Positions 1 through 10,399 of a stretch of DNA of 64,000 nucleotides are shown here, piece by piece. Made by a program: the position numbers and the translations under genes. Origin of the DNA: Parelaphostrongylus tenuis. Taxonomy: Eukaryota; Nematoda; Chromadorea; Rhabditida; Metastrongylidae. The stretch is taken from NCBI GenBank assembly GCA_019055375.1, contig JAHQIW010000296.1, positions 124,001 through 188,000 on the forward strand. Reading direction: 5' to 3'. The notes under the pieces are model-generated. The model ran no database searches. It was given only the letters and a program-made list of their open reading frames with translations, and was not told where the DNA came from. Position 1 is the stretch's first letter, and the number at the start of each line of letters is the position of its first letter.

Positions 1-797
1 CTATAAGCTATCGTCATCCTCAACTGTGATGTATTCTTGTCATCGAGAAATTATTAGTGGTTGTCAAAACATCAGTTGTTCATTGACATCTTCTATCATA
101 CATTCTAGAGCTTAACTAATTGGGAACCTCGTTTGATCTCCTGCGCGGCAAGCGCAGATCGTTACAATGATAATGTTGTGGTTTTCCTGTCAATTTAGAT
201 AAATGTCGTCTCTAAACAGAGTTCATTCGTCAATGAAAGATGAACTATGATAAAAAGAGACCTCAGTAAGGCTATTTTCATCTATTAAGGCTATTATATC
301 TAGTAAGGCTATTATTACTATATCAAAACAATCATAAAACAATGATTTTTTTTTTTCGTCAAATGATACTGCACATTGCAATGCGATGTCACTTCATCGA
401 TGATTCGCAGTAACTTTTCGATATCAGTGAATTCTAGGAGTAAGAACTTCTTTGGAGTTGTACGTTTCATCGGTAATAACATTTTATAAATCCACTTATG
501 CTGTGATATGAAAATTATTCCATCGCTGCAACTTGGAAATAATGGCAGTTTATTTCAAAACATCAAATTTTTCGAGAGGAAACCCAGATGCTTCCGATAA
601 GGCCATAATTTGCCCTCTTATTGAACAGTTTTATGCTTTCTTACTTACATTTATCCACTTTTCTTTCATATTCACCATTATTTTCTATGTCAGGAGCAAG
701 TTTTCTTTATTTGTTGCTACAAATAATTGTCAGTATAATAAATTGCATCATTATTTGTATTTCCGAAATCAGAAATTACGATATATGTCTTTAAATG
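1..797. other. AT-rich sequence with no gene recognised
   Basis: No convincing exon was found. A short open frame at 533-838 on the + strand has no splice context or motif that supports it, and its end runs into the foldback element that starts near 798. Confidence 0.4.
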
Positions 798-831
798 ATA
801 TAGCATGTTTTGAGCCGTTTCTGAGGTCTAA

Positions 832-878
832 ATGCTAGACAGGCGCCTGTTTCATCCTCTAAGGTTCTTCAGTTGCAC
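832..878 (-). ncRNA. Hammerhead ribozyme motif, type I, left arm of the foldback
   Basis: Read on the - strand: stem I GTGCAA, core CTGAAGA, a 12-nt stem II region, GAAA, the palindrome CAGGCGCCTG as stem III, TC as the cleavage dinucleotide, then TAGCAT closing stem I. All invariant core bases are present. Stem I has one mismatch, and stem II is weak (A-T, C-A mismatch, C-G, T-G). Predicted cleavage is after the C of TC. The opposite arm carries the matching motif on the + strand. Confidence 0.65.
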
Positions 879-1300
879 AGTCCCTCGGTTCAGTCGATCC
901 CCTGAGGCTATACTCATTTATGGAGGATTAATAATAAGGCCGATTAATAAATCACCTAAAATCAGGTGAGAGAATCCCCTAACACTGCAGAGACCAGCAG
1001 TTGAGCTTATGGCTGCTGAAATGAATCATACCTCTCCATTCGACCCTTTTTTTTTACAGACCTCGCTCAAAACATGTTATATACATGTTATATCATTATC
1101 AGACTATTATTGCTTTTGAGCGAGGTCTATAAAAAAGTGGTCGAATGGGCAGGTATGGTTCATTTTAGCAGCTACAAGCTCGACTGCAGGTCTCTGCAGT
1201 GTTAGGGTATTATACCACCTGACTTGCAGTGATTTATTACTCGGCGTCGATTCCCCCATAGACGAGTATAGCCTCAAGGGATTGGCCGAACCGAGTGACT

Positions 1301-1347
1301 ATGTTACTGAAGAGTCCTGTAGGACGAAGCGGACGCCTGTCTAGTAT
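1301..1347 (+). ncRNA. Hammerhead ribozyme motif, type I, right arm of the foldback
   Basis: Stem I ATGTTA, core CTGAAGA, stem II GTCC-TGTA-GGAC (perfect), GAAG where GAAA is expected, a degraded palindrome CGGACGCCTG, TC, then TAGTAT. Stem I pairs along all six positions using two G-T wobbles. The last A of GAAA is changed to G, so this copy may be inactive, but the fold is plain. Confidence 0.65.
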
Positions 1348-1445
1348 CTAGAACCTCACAAACGGTTCAAAACATGTTATATCTTTATCAGACAATTGTT
1401 TTTAAGCGAGGTCTATAAAGTAACGATCGAATGGAGAAGTATAAG

Positions 1446-2386
1446 TCTTTCAGTTTTGATATGATCTCATCAAATGTAATGCATCAAAATTATCATTGTG
1501 AATGAAACTATAGCATATTGAATATACCAAGTGATGTAGAGCGATGTGCCAAACTTTTGCGACAGGCGGGAAAAGAATTTTATTTGAGCATAATGGATAG
1601 TCTGCCAAAAATATTGCTGAACACTGCATGCATGCAATGCGAATTAATCAATAACCCCTCCAAATTTTCTATTGCTATTTTACTTCAAGGGTTGGGACTT
1701 TTATAGAAATATAGGACGGACTTTGTTCTCTCCTTCAAGGACTATATATATTTTTATTATCCCATATACCGCGCTTTGAACTTTATCAAGGTTACTTTTC
1801 TCAGTAAACATGGACACAAGTTTAGGCGTACTCTCTTTTCTAAATACGCAGCTTTCGTATTGAAAAATAGAGATTTTTGGGATAACTGGGCGTTTTCTCA
1901 CAAAAAAAAAAGTTTATAGTAGTCCCTACAGTGATATTCAATCTTTCATAGCAACCAATTTTGCTTAGAATCAAAGTTTTATTATCTAACATCAAAAAGT
2001 TCGTTGCGGGATCAAGCAAAGGGCTAAGTTTTCTGAACGTGAAATGTAATCTTTTCGTTGCCACTTTACTAAAGTCTTCCAAACAAGGCTTAGTGTTGAA
2101 ATCAGCCTCAAGTTATCGAATAACAATCATTGGTCAGTCTAGTGAAAAAGTGCAGTTGCATAAAAAAGGCAAGGAATCATTCGGAAAGCAAGACGTGATC
2201 CTTATTTCTTAAATAAGAAGTAGTATGAAGGTCGTTTCACAAACTAATCTTAGCATCAAAATCAGCATCGCTCAAGCTATTGAACCATTACAAAAACATA
2301 AGAAATCCTGGCGCGGCGCGTGACTTGGTGAACCGTGGCACATATAAGCATCACGGGTCGCCAACGGGCTTTAGTCAAATGACATG
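1446..2386. other. Intergenic, nothing recognised
   Basis: Short open frames on both strands (for example 1961-2212 + and 1840-2082 -) overlap each other and have no clear splice context. Upstream DNA of the gene that starts at 2400. Confidence 0.35.
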
Positions 2387-2392
2387 TTTTAG
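2386..2392 (+). promoter_or_regulatory. Likely spliced-leader trans-splice acceptor
   Basis: The sequence GTTTTAG ends 7 nt before the ATG at 2400. A TTTTAG or TTTCAG site just upstream of the start codon is typical of SL trans-spliced nematode mRNAs. This supports the ATG at 2400 over the in-frame ATG further upstream. Confidence 0.45.
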
Positions 2393-2399
2393 TTCGGAA

Positions 2400-5300
2400 A
2401 TGGCTATATCCGTCAGCGATCGTACCGTTACGTCGAGTACTGTATGCGAAAATAGTGCTACAAATTCGGCGGCACCTTGTGATAGTGAATTCGAATTCAC
2501 GCTTTCGGCTTATGAAGAAAGTGAGGTAAGAATTCGGTTTGTTTTTAAACACCTACCGTCCTTATTTGGAGAAGGAGGATGAGGGGGGGGGGGGGGGGGT
2601 GGCATGGCCGAGTGGCTAGTGATGCTCGACGCTGGGTCAGTCCCCATTCCTTCATCCTCCCACTCGTGCAGTCAATAACGAACGCCCAACTCGGCTATCT
2701 TTGACATTGCAAAGAGGTATGCTTAAATAGTATTCTACGACGTCATGAAGAAAGCTAGTCCTCAATAAATCAATCGACACGAAGAAGGCGAATGGAATGC
2801 TAAAAGTACTGGGATTTGCACTGTGAGAAAAACCATATTACAAGTCAAATCAAGGGGAACAGAAAGTTCCATAAAATGCCCTTGTCGTGGTGTAGAATCT
2901 TTTGAATGAATACCCTTGTTTTGTTGAACATTTTGAAGAGCTAAAGCGGCTATTTGACGAAATAAACTCATATGCGATTTGCTTCGCTATGCTATCCAAG
3001 TCCCCATGTCTTAGGGTTTGTATTTCTAACTGTTTACATTTGCAGACTTCCTCAAACCTTGGAGACAATGACGGAGGTGATTCGTTATCACAGACTGAAA
3101 TTAAGTTATCGCCTTTCGACCGTCCACTATCCAAAAAAGATATTTGGAAAGGTTTATTGTTTTCTAGCTGTTTCTCTAACTTGTGAATATGTGGTATTGA
3201 TCTATTAAATGTCATATACAATGAGATAGCACAATGGAATACCGCCTAATTCAGCTATGAGGTCACAGCTAACGTCAGAAGAGTTTGAGACATTCAAGAA
3301 TGTTTTACGAAGTGAACCAAGCAGGGATTTGGACGAAAACGACGCTGAGCAAGCGGCAGAGGTGACGGAAAGAGAACAGGAACGGGTGAAAACCGACGAC
3401 AATCGGGAGTCACAGAGTTGGCTGAGTCTCATCTATGATGTACCACCACTCCAGTCCTTTTCAGTGGGTGGTTACTGGAACGACAAACGTTATCTTAGAC
3501 AGAGGTGGGTATACTTCAAGTCTATAGGAATTTATGCTTCGAAAAAACATCAACTTTCCCTTGAACTGCTCGATAATTTCTGTTCCATGTATGGACCTTT
3601 TAGAAGAGAATTCATATTTATTGTCAGAAAGATGAGTCGAGAGATGAGTATAACAAGTGGCACCGAATCCATTTTGGATAAAGGAAATATTGTGTTGGCC
3701 ATGATTCGTGATATTGGTGTTGTTCCGCCTAAAGGAAGAGAATATTCAAGCCACGGTTAGCTCGTTCAAAGTTTGATTATTACTTCGGAACAGCATACTT
3801 CTTCACTCTTGTTCTTTCTTACCACAATTTCCTTTTTATTTCCGATTTTCGAAAATTTTATTGCTTGTTAAGTTTTTGATGTACAACTTTCTTAAGCGCC
3901 CTATCATACATAAATTTTTAGTTCTAAGCAATACGTACTGAGCCCATACACTATTCAAAAACGTAACAGTTATGAGGTCCAAAAATTTCAGATTCCTCAT
4001 TGCGAAAAACGTTATCGCAACTTGATTTGCCAAATATGACTTGTGGTGGATGTGAAACATCTTCCAGTGAGGAGAGTATAAGCGCAGAACGACTTCGCCA
4101 GGTAATCAATTTGTTTTCGTGTCGGAGATAATCAGGCTTTTTGAGTTTGAGGCCAACATCTCTTACCTCATGATTAACCTTGTCAAATTGAATAGAAAGC
4201 ACTAAGAATATATACAGGGAAGGAGTGGCTAACCAAGTTTGACATGAGTTTGATCCCACCCCAACTCTCTTTGGCAATCAATGACGAACGCCTTATGGAA
4301 TTCCCCGAATGCCCTAGTCTGGATATCCCTGAGATGGTGGGGAGATGTGCTTAACACTGTGACGCCCATCGTTAATAGAGGGGCGTCGCGCCGTCGCGTT
4401 CACGGCACCCGCTTGCGGGGGCATCTACGTCATTCTGCGAAAATGTCGTTGTGTCTGCGCGCGCTCTCTTGCAGCAGTTGCCTTCTCCGCCGTCTCGGTA
4501 GGTTATTGAGACCGTGGGAAATTTGAGAGTCACAACAAAGGCAGAGGAGAGTACGCGGTATGGACAACCACTTACTAGGAAGTTGTCACTATCACTACCA
4601 CTAGCACCATCACTAGCATTACCGCTTTCACTATCATTACCACTGTCACTATCATTCCTGATTTTCTTCTCTAAGCCAAATACGAGTTGTTAAACTTTAT
4701 TTGACAACCGGATTGGATTCCAGACAATTTGACCTTTCCAGACTCTGAAGAAGGCGAACTGCCGAAACGTCAGCTGTCAAATAAAGTTTGATGTAACCCC
4801 TCGTGTTTGGCTTAAAGAAGAAAATCAGGAATTATATTGAAGCATGCCGAGGTTAATGGAGAGTTGGTATTGGGAACTGTCGCTATCATTATCACTACCA
4901 CCATCATTATCACTGTCACCATTATCACTATCATCGTTATTACTAATCACTATCACTATCGTCATTATCACTGCTACCATTATCACTAACACAGTGGAAT
5001 TTTTTTTCTGGAGAATGAAATCCTTCTCAAGTAGAGCTCACGGAGCGTTCATTCCCGTTTTCTTAATTTTTTTTTTCTCTTTAAAAGTTGAGTGTTGTTA
5101 GGAGAACCGATAGTTCTTCAGAATGAATCAGTGATCTTGGAGCGACTACCACCATGCTTTCGCCTTTTTAGATCTTTGGACTATTATATATACATCTAGT
5201 TTTGACTTCACCCGTATTTAGATTTCTTGTTGCAAGAATTATTTGAGGTCTAACTGATATGTACATCCAAGGCAAAATTTAGAACAAAACGTAAATATTA

Positions 5301-7837
5301 TTGCATCGTTAACTCAGTCCGGCCCGTACATCTTTTAATGGAGCTGAATACGGCGTGTTTATGGCATAATCTATTCAAACAGTTGACGTTTCGGCGGTTT
5401 CGCCTTTCTCAGAGCTTGGAAAGGTCAGATTGTCCACAACTCACTCGACCAAACACTCATATTACTGCCTAAGAAAAAAATCATCAAACGATTTATACTG
5501 ATCATGAAGGAATAATGAAAATTCGACTTTGTACTTCGGAAAAAATTTTCATGGGATTGTTAGTAATCATTCGAAAGGTGAGACAGGCTGCAGCCCACAT
5601 GGCGGATTTTGCAAAACATTTGCTCTTTTTGACTATTAGTAGTCATTCGATAGCGTAATCGTTTCTAATTCCAACGCTGTGTTTTATCCTGAAAAGACCA
5701 AAACAGCGTTTCTCTAAAATGCATCGGATAAAATATATTGCATCCCCATCTGCAGCCAAAGTGGACTGTGGTCAATTAGCGTGCTGCTGTCTGAGGCAGC
5801 CACGTGACCGGTGCAAGGTCTATTGGATGCCTCAGCCAGCCGCACGTGAACTGGCCGAATTGGCCCTTGATCGCAGATGGAGGTTCAACCTATTTTATCT
5901 GCTGCATTTCAGAAAAACGGTCTTTTCAGAATATAATTACAGCGTTGGAATCAAATTCGATTACGGAACTGTTACGATTACGGGATTATTACTGAAAGCC
6001 CAAAGAAGGAGCTCTGTTCGGCGAGAAGTATGCGTGTCTGAAGCCAAGAAATGTCCTCCTATAGCAGCGTCAGAAGAGTCTTTGTCGAAACCCGCGACGT
6101 GGCGTTGTAGCCTGATGTCTCAGCTTTCGAATGGTTCCCCAATACTCTCATGAAAAGCTCTAGGAAATGAGATCGTTTTTGATTTGTACTCTCTTAATCA
6201 GAAAGAACATATTTGAAATATCTGAAATTCTGAGATGCATCTGCTGGCGTATTTCAAGCGTTCGACGGGGATTGGAGGGAGTTCGCTCTCTCCAACAAGT
6301 CGGGTAATAATCGGCCTTGAAGGAAAGAGGTTTGGTGCTCCCGAAACTGTGATACCAGGTTGAGTTGTCCGCGTAATGAAAGGGGTCATTTGCACAGCTC
6401 CGCCAGCTCCCCTATTTTCTTCATCTAAATCACATAATTCTCAGTAACTGTTTTTAGAGTTTTTTCCCTTTCCTACTAATATTTTTTTTTCTGCAACCGT
6501 TGTGAGTTTCATATTTCTCCAACATTAATATGTGGGAAGGATCTCTGACCTTTTTTCCAGGATGCTTTACTTGTTGCTTCGCAACAGCTTGAGTCCGAAT
6601 CTGACATAGTTACTGCAGTTTCGACAGATACAGCAATGCGCTCATCGAATGAAATACATGATGGGGTTTCCGCCTTACAACCTGCGACATCTTCACAAGT
6701 TAGGTAGGTGAAATATTCTGGATTTTTTTGTCAGATGAGACTGTCGGTAATGAACATATTGCTAAGGCTTCCAGTAAAGTGTGTCGTCTTTTGGACATTT
6801 TTGGAGTTTTGAATTAATGTTGGGAAAAATCTGTGGAATTATTACGCTTGTACATAGTTGCGTTTTATTCTCTGAAAATACAGTGTCTACGTAGTCATAA
6901 ATGAACAAAGGCCATTTGGACTGACAGAGTCCCTCATAATTTAGCGAGTCGTACTGAACAGTGTTGCTCATAATTTTCTCGGTAATCATGAATCCAATGT
7001 GCAGATGGAATTTGGTTTTTTTTAGTGATGGCGAATCTTCTGAAGATGATGACGTATCGGAACAATCAGTTCGTCCAGACGAGGTTGAATTTCTCGCAAA
7101 TGATGCTGGACCACGTGCATGAAATTTCTCGCACTTGTTGAAGCTTCATGTGGTATGAATTTCTCTAGCTTGACAATGAATTTTTATCCTACGTGGTGCC
7201 TATTACTTGGGTTTGATGTCATGGATATGCGCATTTGGAATTTGGGTCATACACAATGTGTTCTAGTCATATATCTCACAGCTCTCCTTGTTTTCGGTGT
7301 CTAAGGAAAATCTCACTGCTCAATGTAACGCTGTATATCTTTGTTGTCTACTCTATTTACACATGCTTGCACGCATTCCATTATATAATGGTAAAGATTT
7401 TCCAGAATTTGTTAAATGTTATTCCTCTGTTAGTATTTTGAACATATTTTGAATATAATTTTGGCTTGGGCCTTGGAATACTGCTTAAAATTTGGTACTG
7501 CCGTGCCGTCACGAGTCCTGCATGTACTTTTTCTTTTTGCGAGTTTCTTATGCCGAATAGACTTTTTCCCGTTGAACCTATCGTAACGGGTCGATGTTTT
7601 TATTTATGTAGATATTCTATCAGGCATTAGTTATGAAACTTTTTTTTTCAATGCCTAATTTACAAAAACCATTTTTCAGACGACTTTGCTCGTTTCGTTT
7701 CCCGCGGCGGGAGAATGTTGATGTTGAAGAAGGGTACTAAGATATCTCCAGGGGCGAGATTAGCACAGATGAAGAGCGTGCGACGTCTCAAACACAAGTA
7801 CATGAGTCATTATATCCCTCAATTATTGACAGAGTAA
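2400..7837 (+). CDS. Acidic, Ser-rich protein of unknown function (7 exons)
   Basis: Proposed exons: 2400-2525, 3046-3151, 3255-3504, 4068-4101, 6561-6703, 7026-7114 and 7680-7837. All junctions agree in phase and give 301 residues. The start MAISVSDRTVTSSTV leads into Ser/Glu-rich sequence. Exon 3 has a polar stretch (ESQSWLSLIYDVPPL). Exons 5-6 are strongly acidic (SDGESSEDDDVSEQ). The last exon is basic (RMLMLKKGTKISPG, then KSVRRLKHKYM). Exon 6 needs a weak donor (CCAC|GTGCAT); if it is not used, the protein ends at a TGA at 7120-7122. Exon 3 may instead read on to 3760. Much of the protein looks disordered. I do not recognise the family; a nuclear or scaffold role would be a guess. The 2.5 kb intron 4 holds a foldback with a hammerhead-like core. 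Confidence 0.55.
2583..2599 (+). repeat. Poly(G) run
   Basis: About 17 consecutive G in intron 1, directly before a tRNA-like repeat head. The exact length is likely to vary and is prone to sequencing error. Confidence 0.8.
2601..2833 (+). mobile_element. SINE-like element, family B (tRNA-Ser/Leu-like head)
   Basis: The 5' end reads GGCATGGCCGAGTGGCTAGT, which looks like the D-arm region (box A) of a tRNA-Ser or tRNA-Leu. The 3' part shares with the copy at 56022-56252 the blocks GTATTCTACGACGT, GAATGCTA and a GCACTGTGA-like end. Other copies are at 58323-58563 (-) and, in part, 4222-4335 (+). Confidence 0.6.
4222..4335 (+). mobile_element. SINE family B fragment
   Basis: Shares a stretch with family B: CCCAACTCTCT, then a GGCAATCAATGACGAACGCC-like block and CTTATGGAA, as in the copies at 2601 and 56022. 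Ends are eroded. Confidence 0.4.
4360..4560. other. GC-rich island in intron 4
   Basis: Locally GC-rich (GGGGCGTCGCGCC, GCGCGCGCTCTC). Similar GC-rich blocks lie at about 130-180, 40300-40370, 43790-44000 and 45235-45300, some sharing GCGGCACGCGGCG-like and TACAATGAYAAYGTTGTGG-like words, so this may be an old dispersed repeat. Confidence 0.3.
4570..4653 (+). repeat. Degenerate (CACTAT)n-like microsatellite
   Basis: Runs of TCACTATCAC, ACCACTAGC and CACTGTCACTATC units. The ORF here is low-complexity and is not a gene. A matching tract lies at 4873-4995 on the far side of the foldback. Confidence 0.8.
4654..4832. mobile_element. Small foldback with a hammerhead-like centre
   Basis: Arms 4654-4706 and 4775-4832 are near-perfect inverted repeats: CTGATTTTCTTC, TAAGCCAAA and ACTTTATTTGACA on the left are mirrored on the right. 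The loop between them holds the hammerhead-like core at 4745-4774. Microsatellite tracts flank both sides. Confidence 0.75.
4741..4774 (+). ncRNA. Hammerhead-like core, minimal stem III
   Basis: GACT, core CTGAAGA, then A-GGC-GAACT-GCC, GAAA, CGTC and AGC. It matches the CUGANGA / stem II / GAAA order but has one extra A after the core and only the palindrome ACGT for stem III. The copy at 5380 shows that stem I may once have been AGCT/AGCT. Probably inactive alone. Confidence 0.4.
4873..4995 (+). repeat. Degenerate (CACTAT)n-like microsatellite
   Basis: Second tract of ATCACTATC, ACCATTATC and similar units, paired with 4570-4653 around the foldback. Confidence 0.8.
5380..5419 (-). ncRNA. 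Hammerhead-like core, same family as 4741
   Basis: On the - strand: CCAAGCT, CTGAGAA (core damaged), A-GGCG-AAAC-CGCC, GAAA, CGTC and AACTG. Stem II is a clean 4 bp. The upstream sequence GACCTTTCCA is shared with the copy at 4741, so the two are homologous and in opposite orientation. Confidence 0.35.
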
Positions 7838-8229
7838 CACAGACTGTTGCTAATAGACTGGTTACTTGATATTTCATCTCTGGGTCTGCGTTTTGCTTGT
7901 CTACGAGTTTACTCGTGCTGTGCACTGCTGCAAAATATGCATTGTAGTGAATATGTTAGGTTGATTATAGCGTTTTCTATGAGAAAATTTGTTGTCTACT
8001 AAGGGTCACATTTCAAATGAAATATCGTGACCAATGTATTCTCGTGACATTTTGGGTCACTTTATAATTGAGGGTCACTTCTCATATATTAATAAACTAG
8101 ACACTTTAATCCACAATGCCTGAAATCGTTCTTTGCTTTGCATAAATGTATGTAATGATTTCGTATATAAATATCTTATAGCTTTCTTCCTAGAACCATT
8201 CATTATCAAAACAGTGTTGTTGCGTAAAA
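7838..8229. other. Intergenic, nothing recognised
   Basis: AT-rich spacer downstream of the first gene. It contains two AGGGTCAC-like words close together, near 8005 and 8062. No exon or RNA gene seen. Confidence 0.4.
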
Positions 8230-8603
8230 GGCTTGAAAAGTTGTACCAGATCATACTGGATTTCAAGTGAGGTCTGAAACACATGTCAATTAGAAAGCAT
8301 TGCTATATGCTTTGTTACTAGCCGTAAGCCATCGACTTAAACCATTCTAGACCGCAACATCAACTGATCTCACTTCGTCTAGATTGGTGCATCTTCGATA
8401 TTGCTACTATTAGTTGTAGGTGTTAGTCGAAAGACATATGGTACTGATGAAGCGTGCGAGTAACGTCGAAACGTACGTATATCACTAGAGATGTCTTATC
8501 AGTTCTCTAAAATAATTGAAAATTTTACCACATTATATCGAATTTCAACCGAGGTCTCAAGCACGGTCGATTGCAAGATACTGCTATATGCTTTGTAGTA
8601 CCT
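8230..8603 (+). repeat. Diverged direct repeat pair around a hammerhead motif
   Basis: 8230-8322 and 8510-8603 share TTTCAAnnGAGGTCT and CTGCTATATGCTTTGTWRTA-like blocks in the same orientation, offset by 282 bp. A hammerhead motif lies between them at 8439-8484. The spacing is close to the 269-nt unit at 18.1 kb, so this may be an eroded tandem retrozyme-like element. Confidence 0.5.
8439..8484 (+). ncRNA. Hammerhead ribozyme motif, type I, partly eroded
   Basis: Stem I TGGTA, perfect core CTGATGA, a 17-nt stem II region (GCGT...ACGT, with an A-C mismatch at the base), GAAA, palindrome CGTACG as stem III, TA cleavage dinucleotide, then TATCA closing a 5-bp stem I (one wobble). Predicted cleavage follows 8479. 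Confidence 0.5.
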
Positions 8604-8771
8604 TTTATTATCGACAGTAATTCAGTTTCCTCCTAACCAAGTTCAAAATTCTCTCGTTTAGTGCGCAGTTGTAGTAAATTTTCTGCTCAGACTAAACAGA
8701 AGGTTTCCTTACTTACCACAGTAAATTTGTTTTGTTTGTGTATTACATCACCATAAACTATTTTTAAACAG

Positions 8772-9354
8772 CATATTTGGATCTCAGGTGGTGGAAGCTC
8801 TTATTATCGAGAACTATGATTCACGAAGTTGCGAATGCTTTGTTTGCGGAAAAATTGTATCAAAAATCACCATGTTGACTGTGATGCTATGATACAAAAT
8901 CTTTAATCCATGTGGAATTCTGATATGAACTATGTTTACAGCTTAAGCTATCGATAGCGATGATGTAATAAACATAAGCTTTATTGGATAGACTGATGGC
9001 CGTTCAGCAGCACCTTCCATAAGTTTTCAAGTAGCCTGTCCGCTTCGGTTCTTTGCTAGTACATCGACGTTATTGTTGCGGATATCGTTATTTTCCGGTG
9101 TCTTTTGTTCAGAACCATATCCATTACTCGCTCCATTACACAACGTTTTCTAGGTGCAGAATAATACGGTGCTCAAAAATCCGGCCCAGACTGGAGCATT
9201 TATCAACTCTGCTCACGGACGATGGATGCTGGTTCAACTTATTTGCGTGAAATTTTAGTTTCTATAGATAACACTATAAGGTCGTTGTTATGTTCAGGAA
9301 GTCAATGTGCTTGCTTTGCCTTTCAAGACGGCAGTGATTTCCATAAGCAGTTGA
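8772..9354 (+). CDS. 3' exons of a gene with a CxCxxC motif, function unknown
   Basis: Three exons fit in phase: 8772-8856, 9154-9246 and 9298-9354 (stop TGA). The first encodes ...SRSCECFVCGKI; the second NNTVLKNPAQTGAFINSA and then RWMLVQLIC; the third EVNVLALPFKTAVISISS. Acceptors are AAACAG, TTCTAG and TTCAG, and the last intron is 51 nt, a usual nematode size. Donors GTATCA and GTGAAA are weak. The upstream end is open (phase 2), so more 5' exons are expected, possibly in 7.9-8.7 kb. The Cys cluster may bind a metal, but I do not recognise the family. Confidence 0.4.
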
Positions 9355-10399
9355 ATTACCTTTCCATAGATGCTTGCGAAGAAATGAAAAAATCGTTCAT
9401 GAAGTGTCTCAATCATTTCGAAGTACACACTTTTAGATTTTATCACGCACAAATTTAGTTTTTTTTCCATCGACGGTTCAGCAGTGGGGATGTTCTTGGT
9501 AGAGATCGTATTAGTTTTCTCAGGCAAGAAAACTTAGTGTACAAACACATTCGGGACGGAGTGCGCTCTTTTGAACTCAAAATGAGTCAGCGCGACACAG
9601 TTGGCAGGGAAGATAGCCTCTGCATCCATGTAACTCAAAGAGGGGTTGTACACAATTCGCTACGTGAAAAATCAGCTGCAGTATTCATCTGAACTGTTAT
9701 AAATTCGTGTGTAAATGATGAAGAAATACACCCAGCCCATCATTGCATATAGATCCTATTAAGTAAAGTAATGGTATAAGTTTCATAATGTGTAGAAGTC
9801 ATTGAATGTGATACTTTTGTAGATCACAAGCCGTGCAAGGATCTGTAGCAACTGGCTTGTATTCAACTGAAATTATCGAAAGGAGATAATGTGCTCAAAT
9901 CTTGAGATAGTGTTAGAAAATTCATTTTGCAATGCTTCACATGAAGAAACAAAGTACATTAAACATGCACTATATATGAATGTTGTGATAAGTATAAGAT
10001 TGAATGACGCCATCAGGCCCTAGCATTTCCACTCTCTTCCGACTTCTGAAAACAACTAGTTTTCAAACCGGAATTTTGTTTTGATATGCAAAAAAAAGAA
10101 AGGATCGGTAAGATCTGTGTGTGTCTTCGATTTAAACTTCACTCTTACAAATATTCTTATCTACCATAGATAGTAACGGAGGACTAGTAGAGGAAATTAC
10201 GTTGAATCGCTAGAAAAATGTTGCATTACAGGGATATCCACTGAATGTAGTGCAAGTTATCTAACATAAGAAAAGGGGCAACAAATCGGACGCACTCCAA
10301 GCACTTGGGGATCAGGATTTTATCGCTTTTCCCTTAGATTTTTGATAGTCATTTGACAGCTCAAATTTCGGCAATTTCAACAGTGTGATTTTTTTGTGA
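9355..10399. other. Intergenic, nothing recognised
   Basis: AT-rich DNA between the gene end and the 3' end of the LINE. No exon or repeat family could be assigned. Confidence 0.35.

Larger units (their letters stand above)
798..1382. mobile_element. Foldback element, family 1 (termini GAGCCGTTTSTGAGGTCT)
   Basis: Two arms of about 270 bp, 798-1073 and 1111-1382, are imperfect reverse complements around a short AT-rich centre that contains two copies of ACATGTTATAT. The arms keep the same order of landmarks: the outer TTTTGAGCC-like end, a hammerhead motif, a segment ending in GAGGCTATACTC, a CACTGCAGAGACC segment, and the inner GAGCGAGGTCT end. No coding capacity is seen. A related copy lies at 59671-60150. 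A stray inner-end piece follows at about 1383-1445. Non-autonomous element; the mechanism of spread is unknown. Confidence 0.85.

Noticed and set aside
4844..5101. Leu/Ser-rich small protein
   Set aside because: Encoded by the (CACTAT)-like microsatellite; low complexity.
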